Below are positions 7,545 to 13,591 of a DNA stretch of 14,557 nucleotides, piece by piece; position 1 is the first letter of the stretch; every line of letters begins with the position of its first letter. The translations under genes were made by a program, and so were the position numbers. The DNA is from Clostridia bacterium (GTDB lineage Bacteria; Bacillota; Clostridia; Saccharofermentanales; UBA5734), in NCBI GenBank assembly GCA_017997315.1, contig JAGOFF010000037.1:1-14557 (forward strand), read 5' to 3'. The notes beneath the pieces are model-generated. The model had not been told where the DNA came from, made no database searches, and was given only the letters and a program-made list of their open reading frames with translations.

Positions 7545-8695
7545 ACCTTGAAACACGCGCCGGCGGACCGTGCAGACGGACGGGCGGATGGCGGGGTGCG
7601 GCGGCGGTCGTGCTCTGCGTCATGATCCTGGCCGCGCAGACGGGGTGCGCGGGGGACACCGGACCGTATGCGGGATACAAGCGCTACACCCGCGACATCG
7701 TCGGCCTGTTCGACACGGTGATCTCGATCGTCGCATACTGCACATCGCAGGAGGACTTCGACCGGATGGCCGCCCAGGCGGAAACCCGGTTCACCGAGCT
7801 CCATCGGCTATATGATGTGTACAATGCCTATGAGGGGATCAACAACCTGAATACCGTCAATGCCTCCGCCGGAGGGGCGGCGGTCCCGGTGGCGGTCGAA
7901 ATCCTGGATCTGCTGGATTTCTGCCGGACCCAGGCGGCAGCGACGGGCGGACGCGTGGATATCACGCTCGGAGCGATGCTTGCCGTATGGTCGGATGCAC
8001 GCACCGCAGGGCGGAACGATCCGGACAACGCCGTCCTGCCCGGGATGGAAGCGCTGCGGAGCGCAGCGGCCCTGAGCGGGTTTCGCCACTTGTCCGTCGA
8101 CCGTGCGGCCGGGACGGTGCGGATCGATCTTCCCGGGATGGCGCTTGACGTCGGGGCGGTCGCCAAGGGATTCGCCACCCGGATCGTCGAAGAGGAACTG
8201 GCCGCCGCGGGATGGGAGTCTTTCCTCATCAGCAACGGTTCCAGCAGCATCGTTCTGCACGGCCGGCCTTTCCAGGACGACAAGGAAACCTGGACCATCG
8301 GTCTCCAGAATCCTTCCGCCCTCCTGCCGGAAGCCGGGCAGGACGCCGACGCGCAGGAGCCGTTCATCGCGGTGGCCCGGCTGAACGACCGGGCGGTCGG
8401 GAACAGCGGCGATTACCAGAACTATTACCGAGTGGACGGGAAGGCCTACAACCATCTGATCGATCCGGACACCCTCCTGCCGGCGACGGAATACCGCGGC
8501 GTGTCGGTGTTCACCGACGACTGCGGCCTGGCCGATCTGCTCTCCTCGACCCTGTTCCTGCTCCCGTACGAAGAAGGGCGGGCACTGGTGGAGTCCATGG
8601 AAGGAACCGATGCGATCTGGATTTTTCCCGGAGGCCGGGTCGAAACGACGCCGGGCATCCGGAGCGCGCTGACGGACACGTTGTTCGATTCTTGA
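7541..8695 (+). CDS. apbE: ApbE-family FAD:protein FMN transferase, lipoprotein
   Basis: A 384-residue protein that covalently attaches FMN, taken from FAD, to threonine in target proteins on the outer face of the membrane. Residues 18-35 are a hydrophobic signal segment ending in AAQTGC; Cys36 is the probable lipidated residue, although Gln at -3 is unusual for a lipobox. Family motifs are DITLGAMLAVW (140-150), LDVGAVAKGFA (202-212), AVGNSGDYQNYY (285-296), HLIDPDT (305-311) and the metal-site region LADLLSST (330-337). The ATG at 7541 overlaps the esterase stop (ATGA) and gives a proper lipoprotein N-terminus, although the frame is open far upstream. It lies 15 bp before rnfC, so the Rnf-type flavoproteins are its obvious targets: RnfG clearly, RnfD less so. 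Confidence 0.93.
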   Translation: MNLETRAGGPCRRTGGWRGAAAVVLCVMILAAQTGCAGDTGPYAGYKRYTRDIVGLFDTVISIVAYCTSQEDFDRMAAQAETRFTELHRLYDVYNAYEGINNLNTVNASAGGAAVPVAVEILDLLDFCRTQAAATGGRVDITLGAMLAVWSDARTAGRNDPDNAVLPGMEALRSAAALSGFRHLSVDRAAGTVRIDLPGMALDVGAVAKGFATRIVEEELAAAGWESFLISNGSSSIVLHGRPFQDDKETWTIGLQNPSALLPEAGQDADAQEPFIAVARLNDRAVGNSGDYQNYYRVDGKAYNHLIDPDTLLPATEYRGVSVFTDDCGLADLLSSTLFLLPYEEGRALVESMEGTDAIWIFPGGRVETTPGIRSALTDTLFDS

Positions 8696-8710
8696 AGGAG
8701 GTGCCTTTCT

Positions 8711-10024
8711 GTGCCCATGCCTGCCCGGCTGCTGCGATACGGGATCCATCTGCTGGAGGGAAAGGACGGACGCCGGCTGACCGACGATTCCGGCATCGTT
8801 TCCTTTGCTCCAAAGATGGTCCACATCCCCGTTCCTGCCGGTTCAGGGGTCCGTATCACGGCGTCCGTCGGGGATGAGGTGCTGCTGGGCCGGATGCTTG
8901 CGGAGCCGGAAGCCGCACAAGCGGTCGCGGTATGCGCGAGCGTGTCCGGACGGGTGGTTTCAATCGGGACGATGGAAACCCCGTCCGGCCCCGAAACCTG
9001 CATCTCCATCGAGAACAACCGCCGCAGCCGTCCCGCGGCCGGACTCCCCCGCCGGACCCGGCTGGGGGGCGCGGACATCGCGCAGAGCCTCGATCCGGCG
9101 GAAATCCGCAGAATGATGCGGGATTGCGGCGCGTTGCGGATGGACGGCACGGGTCGTCCCCTGCACCCGGACTTCGAGCCGGACGAGGCGAACCGGCCGA
9201 TCGAATATGTTCTGGTCGATGCCTGTGAATCCGAACCGTATCTCACCAGTGTCCATGCGCAGTTGCGTGAGAACGCGATCCAGGCCGTGTCCGCGGCCCG
9301 TCTGCTAGCGCGGGCGGCGGGGCACGCCGTCCCGGTCCTGTGCCTCCCGGACGACCGGCCCGCCGCCATCCAGGCGCTTCGGATCGCCGTGGAAGGGACC
9401 GACGTCCGGATCTCGATCCTGAGAAACGTATATCCCCTCGGCGGCGAGCGGACCATCGTCCGTGCCGCATTGGGTGTCGAGATCCCGGCGGGCGGGCGCG
9501 CCTCGGACGTCGGGGCAATCGTGGTCTCCGCCGCAGCTGCGTTTGCGCTGCATGACGCCGCCAAGACCGGCATGCCGGTCCTCCGGCGCATCGTGACCGT
9601 CAGCGGCAACGTCGGGGACCCGCACAATGTCCTGGTTCCGTTCGGAACCCCCGTCGGCGAGCTGGTCGCGTTCTGCGGAGGCATGACGGACGCGTCGGAC
9701 CGCCTGATCGCCGGCGGCCCCATGACCGGACATGCGGTCGTCTCGCCCGACACGCCGGTCACCGCTTCGACGCCGGCCGTGCTCGCCCTGCCTGATCCGG
9801 GCGGGGCGCAGACCCCGTGCATCCGGTGCGGCGAATGCGTGCACGCCTGTCCCGAGCGCCTCCTGCCCTTCCGGATCGACGATGCGATCGAATCGGGGGA
9901 TCCGGACTCGATCCGCCGGCTGCATCCCGACCTCTGTACGGGTTGCGGCGCCTGCTCATATGTCTGTCCCGCCAAACGGAGGCTCGCTCCCCGGATTCTT
10001 GCCGCCGCGGGAGGAACAAGATGA
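8711..10024 (+). CDS. rnfC: RnfC-like electron transport complex subunit
   Basis: A 437-residue peripheral cytoplasmic subunit. The GTG at 8711 is chosen because AGGAGG (8696-8701) lies 9 nt before it; the in-frame ATG at 8717 would be 15 nt away. The N-terminus is the RnfC barrel-sandwich region (residues 38-85), followed by the Rossmann-like part and the SLBB region (VTVSGNVGDPHNVLVPFGTP). Two 4Fe-4S motifs are intact: Cys370/373/376/380 and Cys409/412/415/419, the second ending in the family signature SYVCPAKR. In known RnfC a glycine-rich GxGGAGFPT-type loop binds NADH/FMN. Here the aligned stretch (residues 139-152) reads CGALRMDGTGRPLH, and the usual E-C-E-P-Y is E-S-E-P-Y (173-177). 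The NADH dehydrogenase role is therefore doubtful, although the family assignment is firm. The stop overlaps the rnfD start (ATGA). Confidence 0.9.
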   Translation: MPMPARLLRYGIHLLEGKDGRRLTDDSGIVSFAPKMVHIPVPAGSGVRITASVGDEVLLGRMLAEPEAAQAVAVCASVSGRVVSIGTMETPSGPETCISIENNRRSRPAAGLPRRTRLGGADIAQSLDPAEIRRMMRDCGALRMDGTGRPLHPDFEPDEANRPIEYVLVDACESEPYLTSVHAQLRENAIQAVSAARLLARAAGHAVPVLCLPDDRPAAIQALRIAVEGTDVRISILRNVYPLGGERTIVRAALGVEIPAGGRASDVGAIVVSAAAAFALHDAAKTGMPVLRRIVTVSGNVGDPHNVLVPFGTPVGELVAFCGGMTDASDRLIAGGPMTGHAVVSPDTPVTASTPAVLALPDPGGAQTPCIRCGECVHACPERLLPFRIDDAIESGDPDSIRRLHPDLCTGCGACSYVCPAKRRLAPRILAAAGGTR

Positions 10025-10947
10025 AGCGCTGGAGTGCCCGGACCGCCGCAGCCGCCGTACCGGCCGCGTTTCCGCACATCACGCGGGACTGGACTTCCGC
10101 CGGTGTCATGCGCGATGTCCTGACCGCGCTGGTCCCGATCGTGATCGCGTCGGTCTGGTACCGGGGGCCGCGCGTACTGGCGGTCATGCTGGTGTCGGTC
10201 GGGGCCTGTCTGGTCGCGGAAAGCCTTGCCTGCGCATTGTTCCACAGACCCTGGAGCGTGCCGGACGGAAGTGCGGCCGTCTCCGGCCTGCTGCTGGCGC
10301 TCTCCCTGCCGGCCGGTGTGCCGTTGGCCGCCGTAGCCGTGGGGGCTGCGTTCTCGATGCTGGCGGTCAAGGCGCTCTTCGGAGGGATCGGGCGCAACTT
10401 CCTCAATCCCGCGCTTTCCGCCCGCATGCTGGTGGTTCTTCTGTCCCCTTCCGCTTTCGTCCCCGCGTCACAGCCGGTCTCGGACCTTTTCCTGCAGTTT
10501 ACGCGGGGCGACCTCTCGGCCGGCACCGCCATCGGCTCCTCTCCCGCGCTGTTCCTGCTTCTCGGTGGTGCGTTCCTCTATCTGCGCGGAGTCATCCGGC
10601 TGACCGTTCCGCTCTCCTTTCTCGGAGTCGCCGCGTTCCTGTACTGGATCTTCGGGGGCGCGTACCCGCTGCAAGGGGACGCCGCCGCTTTCATACTGAG
10701 TCACGGGATCCTGCCAGCCGCGTTTTTCTATGCCACGGATTACACCACTTCGCCGGCCACACGCGCCGGCCGGCTCGTGTTCGGGCTGGGGGCGGGTCTG
10801 CTGACCGCGGTCTTCCTGCTGGCAGGCCGAACGGGCATGGGGCCGTTCGAGGCCATTTTGTGCATGAATGCCGCAGCCCCGCTGATCGAACGTATCACAC
10901 AGCCCAGATCCGGCGGAACGGGAGGTGCCGTAAATGAAAAGCCGTAG
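10021..10947 (+). CDS. rnfD: RnfD-like membrane subunit
   Basis: A 308-residue integral membrane protein with about nine hydrophobic segments. The start overlaps the rnfC stop, with a GGAGG at 10010-10014. Family signatures: DGSAAVSGLLLALSLPAG (82-99), FGGIGRNFLNPALSAR (120-135), the GTAIGSSPALFLLLGG segment equivalent to the usual GSIGETSALALLIGG, and FYATDYTTSP (236-245). In Rnf and Nqr complexes this subunit carries FMN on a threonine within a D-x-x-[ST]-[GA]-A-T motif just before the GETS segment. No such motif is visible here. The corresponding stretch (about residues 142-170) is shorter and reads VPASQPVSDLF, then GDLSAGTAIG. Either the flavin site is lost or a non-standard residue (Ser150 or Thr169) is used. 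The gene overlaps rnfG by 14 bp. Confidence 0.88.
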   Translation: MKRWSARTAAAAVPAAFPHITRDWTSAGVMRDVLTALVPIVIASVWYRGPRVLAVMLVSVGACLVAESLACALFHRPWSVPDGSAAVSGLLLALSLPAGVPLAAVAVGAAFSMLAVKALFGGIGRNFLNPALSARMLVVLLSPSAFVPASQPVSDLFLQFTRGDLSAGTAIGSSPALFLLLGGAFLYLRGVIRLTVPLSFLGVAAFLYWIFGGAYPLQGDAAAFILSHGILPAAFFYATDYTTSPATRAGRLVFGLGAGLLTAVFLLAGRTGMGPFEAILCMNAAAPLIERITQPRSGGTGGAVNEKP

Positions 10948-12310
10948 CAGGCAGCTGTTGAACCTTGTCCTGGTATCGGCGGTTTCCGTCGCCCTGCTCG
11001 CAGGGATGGATACCGTGGGCGGCATCCGGGAACGCGGACGCGAAGCCGCGCTCCGGCTGGAGGATTTCCGATCGCTGATCCGGGCGGACTCTTATGAGGA
11101 GTTGTCGGTGGACGACGACTTCACGGGAAACGGCGGTACGGTTCTCGGCATCCACCGCGCATTGTCGCCGAAAAAGGATGTACTGGGCTATATCGTGCTG
11201 GTCAAGGTTCCGGGCCACTCCAGCGATCTGACGGTCCGGGTCGCGGTCGGGACGGATGCCGCGACCGTGTCCGGCGTCCGGATCGTGTCGCACGGCGAGG
11301 ACGCCGCGAAGGGCGGCCAGGTAGCGCTGCCTTTCTTCTACACACAGTTTGACGGGATTCTGTCTCCGCTGTACCTGAAAGGGGAACAGCCGGCGGTCGA
11401 GCCCCAGCCGCGCATTCTCCGCGACGGGACGTTCACAGCGACGGATGCCGAAGTCGATCCGGCTACCGGATATCGCTACACACTGACCTTGACCGTGGAG
11501 AACGGCCGGATCGCGGACGCCGTTTGGGACGGGCTCCGGGACGACGGCGGCAAGCAGCTCCGACAGGCTTCGCGGGACGGTGAGGTCGCGGCCGCCGAAG
11601 GGGATCTCCCATGGCATGAGCAGGCGATCGCCATCGAGGGCTTGCTGATCGGGCTGGGAGATCCCTCCTTCATCGTGCTGGAACCGGATGGAACGGCGCG
11701 GGACGCGGCGGATGTCACGATTCCGGTATCCGGCTTCGTGCGCCTGGCTGAAGACTGCGTCGTCCGGGCTTCGACGGCATCGCGTCTGGCAGGTGAAATG
11801 AACGACGGAATCTATCGGTCCGAATCCGCGTCGGCCGATCCGGACACCGGGTATCGCGACGTTGTCGAGATCACGGTGGAAAACGGCGCCATCGTGTCGG
11901 TATCGTGGGACGGACTGGGGGAAGACGGATCCCTGCGCTCCCAGGCGGAAGACGGAGGCGGTGTTCCCGAGGGGAGCGTACCGTGGTCGGAACAGTCCGC
12001 ACAGGTAGCCGAACGCCTGAAAGAACTGCAGGATCCGACGGTTGTCCTGCTGGACGGCGACGGCCGGTCCGCCGAGTTTCCCGGTATCACAATCCCGGTC
12101 CGCGCCTGCCTGGACCGGATGCTCGACGCCATGCTGCAGGCGGGCATGAGTCCCGCTCCTGCGCCGACTCCGACGCCTCCGGTGGAATCCGGACAGATCG
12201 ACGCGGTTTCCGGCGCGACCATTACCTCACGTGCGGTGGTCAAAGCGGGGAACTTGGGAGTCGAATACGTGGCCTGGCTCCTGGACAAGAGCGGGGATGC
12301 CGGATCATGA
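10934..12310 (+). CDS. rnfG: RnfG-like flavoprotein with two inserted tandem domains
   Basis: A 458-residue protein, about twice the usual RnfG length of roughly 180-220. GGAGG (10921-10925) precedes the ATG at 10934. One N-terminal membrane helix (residues 8-25) anchors it facing outward. Residues 80-160 form the first half of the FMN-binding domain (VLGYIVLVKVPGHSSDLTV, FFYTQFDG). Two related domains of about 110 residues follow (164-274 and 291-400), each beginning DG-[TI]-[FY] and containing TVENGxI, WDGL, PWxEQ and ITIPV. A proline-rich linker APAPTPTPP (408-416) leads to IDAVSGATITS (422-432), in which Thr429 is the expected ApbE-modified residue. The insert therefore sits between the two halves of the flavin domain. 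The inserted domains resemble small extracytoplasmic domains found in some clostridial lipoproteins; their function is unknown. Confidence 0.88.
   Translation: MKSRSRQLLNLVLVSAVSVALLAGMDTVGGIRERGREAALRLEDFRSLIRADSYEELSVDDDFTGNGGTVLGIHRALSPKKDVLGYIVLVKVPGHSSDLTVRVAVGTDAATVSGVRIVSHGEDAAKGGQVALPFFYTQFDGILSPLYLKGEQPAVEPQPRILRDGTFTATDAEVDPATGYRYTLTLTVENGRIADAVWDGLRDDGGKQLRQASRDGEVAAAEGDLPWHEQAIAIEGLLIGLGDPSFIVLEPDGTARDAADVTIPVSGFVRLAEDCVVRASTASRLAGEMNDGIYRSESASADPDTGYRDVVEITVENGAIVSVSWDGLGEDGSLRSQAEDGGGVPEGSVPWSEQSAQVAERLKELQDPTVVLLDGDGRSAEFPGITIPVRACLDRMLDAMLQAGMSPAPAPTPTPPVESGQIDAVSGATITSRAVVKAGNLGVEYVAWLLDKSGDAGS
11423..12133 (+). repeat. Tandem protein-level repeat inside rnfG
   Basis: Two diverged copies, 11423-11755 and 11804-12133, encode similar domains. 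Shared landmarks in order are: DGTFTAT / DGIYRSE; DPATGYR / DPDTGYR; LTVENGRI / ITVENGAI; WDGLRDDG / WDGLGEDG; GDLPWHEQA / GSVPWSEQS; LGDPSFIVLEPDG / LQDPTVVLLDGDG; VTIPVSGF / ITIPVRAC. The copies are clearly related as protein but have drifted at the DNA level, indicating an old duplication rather than a recent one. Confidence 0.88.
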
Positions 12311-12332
12311 GCCGGCGGATCGGGAGGCGGCC

Positions 12333-12959
12333 ATGATAGATCCGTTGGTCCGGATCCCTCCGAAGAGCGGCGTCGCCGGCCCGGCCGCCGGACTGGCCTG
12401 TCTGGCGGCCGCCTATCCTTGCGCCGCAGCGACCGAACACGCCTGGAACGCGCTGGCGGTCGGTGTGTCGTCGATGATCACGCTCCTGCTTGCATGGGTC
12501 GTCCTGGTTCTGTTGCGGAGGTGGAAACGGTTTCCGCACGGGGCTTTCTCCGCCGCAGCGGCAGGATGTGTGATCTCGCCGCTGGTCTGGCTGGTCCTCC
12601 GAAATCCCGGTTGGTTCGCAGCGGATGCCCATCCGCTTCCGATGCTGCTCACTCCCGTCCTGTTCATCGTCGAACTCCTGCCCCTGTATCGGGACGAATC
12701 CCCCGGTGCAATCCGTACGGTTCCGGTCCGGATCCTGCTGTTCTCGGGTTGCGCCTCCGTCATGCTGCTTGGGGTCGGCATTCTGCGGGAGGCCATCCTT
12801 TTCGGCACCGTTTTCGGCCCGCCCGACGCGGTTCCGCGTGACTCGGTCCGGATGTTCTCCATCCCTCTCGGACTGATGTTGACCGGCTGTTTTCTGGGTG
12901 TGGTCCGATGGTTGGAGGGACGGCTTCCGTCTCCGCCCGCAAGGAGGAATGACACATGA
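12333..12959 (+). CDS. rnfE: RnfE/NqrD-like membrane subunit lacking the cluster cysteines
   Basis: A 208-residue membrane protein with about six hydrophobic segments, the size and topology of RnfE. GGGAGG (12322-12327) precedes the ATG, 22 bp after rnfG. The best family landmarks are ILREAILFGTVFG (150-162), equivalent to IREILGNGTLFG, and the P-x(4)-T-x(4)-N-x-L-x(2)-G pattern at 29-44. In RnfE a Cys in GLCP and a Cys in VNC help to bind the intramembrane [2Fe-2S] cluster. Here the first aligned position is Tyr28 (YPC, with Cys30 two residues later). The second aligned region is FIVELLPLYR (111-120), with no cysteine. The assignment rests on gene order, size, topology and the REAILFGTVFG motif; the sequence is strongly diverged. 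The stop overlaps the rnfA start. Confidence 0.75.
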   Translation: MIDPLVRIPPKSGVAGPAAGLACLAAAYPCAAATEHAWNALAVGVSSMITLLLAWVVLVLLRRWKRFPHGAFSAAAAGCVISPLVWLVLRNPGWFAADAHPLPMLLTPVLFIVELLPLYRDESPGAIRTVPVRILLFSGCASVMLLGVGILREAILFGTVFGPPDAVPRDSVRMFSIPLGLMLTGCFLGVVRWLEGRLPSPPARRNDT

Positions 12960-13561
12960 CGCCGTTGCCCGTCATCCCGTCGGAGTTGCCGGTTCTGTTT
13001 CTGGTCGCGGCGGTCGGCATCGGCGCTCCGTTGTTCACCCTGCCCGGGCTGCTGCCGCACGGAGCCGATGACCGGGCGGGTTACGGGGACCGGGCAGTCC
13101 GCGCAGGACTGCGGATCCTGGCTCTCGCGCTGCCCGCCTTTTTGGTGTGCCGCCTTCTGCTGACTGTGCTCGGTGGAACCTGGACCGCCCTGACCGCTCC
13201 GATCGTCCTGTTTGCGTTGTTCGACGGACTGCTGCGGCTTGAGAGCCGGATTCCGGGACTCCGGGAAACCGCCGCCGGCCGGCAGGATCCCGCCGCCTTG
13301 CGGATAAGCCTGATCGCCGCCGGACTCGCCTTGTATCCGGTTCTGGACCCGGGACTGTCACGGCTGGCGTTGCTGCCGTCCCTCCTCTGGTTCACCGGTT
13401 CCGGCTGCGGGATGGTCCTGTATCTGGCCGTCGTCGGGGAGATCCATGACCGCATGCGGACAGCGCCTGTCCCTGCCTGCATGAAGGGGACACCGGCTCT
13501 TCTGGTTGCCGTCGGTCTGGTCGGGATGGCTTGTCTGGGATTTGTCAGTCTGTTGTCCTGA
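12956..13561 (+). CDS. rnfA: RnfA/NqrE-like membrane subunit lacking the cluster cysteines
   Basis: A 201-residue membrane protein with about six hydrophobic segments. AAGGAGGA (12941-12948) precedes the ATG, which overlaps the rnfE stop (ATGA). The C-terminus APVPACMKGTPALLVAVGLVGMACLGF matches the RnfA ending (DVPKPFRGLPIALITAGLMALAFMGF in typical members), and VVGEIHDRM matches the FAGIRERLE element before it. The canonical GICPFLG becomes GLLPHGA (31-37), and the TTNCAVLG region becomes LIAAGLALYP (119-128), so both cluster cysteines are absent. Remaining cysteines (65, 151, 175, 193) are at other positions. This is the last gene of the string; no rnfB follows, and the next gene is convergent after 30 bp. 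Confidence 0.75.
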   Translation: MTPLPVIPSELPVLFLVAAVGIGAPLFTLPGLLPHGADDRAGYGDRAVRAGLRILALALPAFLVCRLLLTVLGGTWTALTAPIVLFALFDGLLRLESRIPGLRETAAGRQDPAALRISLIAAGLALYPVLDPGLSRLALLPSLLWFTGSGCGMVLYLAVVGEIHDRMRTAPVPACMKGTPALLVAVGLVGMACLGFVSLLS

Positions 13562-13591
13562 CGGATATCCCTCGGGCGTGGAAACGCTTTG

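Noticed and set aside
5646..7556. 636-codon open frame on the minus strand
   Set aside because: Antisense to the DUF2284 and CE15-like genes, with low-complexity Arg/Gly/Asp composition and no recognisable motif.
8446..10245. 599-codon open frame on the minus strand opposite apbE, rnfC and rnfD
   Set aside because: It lies antisense to three well-supported genes; its translation is rich in Arg, Ser and Pro with no domain, as expected of shadow frames in GC-rich DNA.
13576..13590. Small hairpin GCGT-GGAA-ACGC followed by TTT after rnfA
   Set aside because: A four-base-pair stem with three T is too weak to call a terminator with confidence, although its position between convergent genes is suitable.
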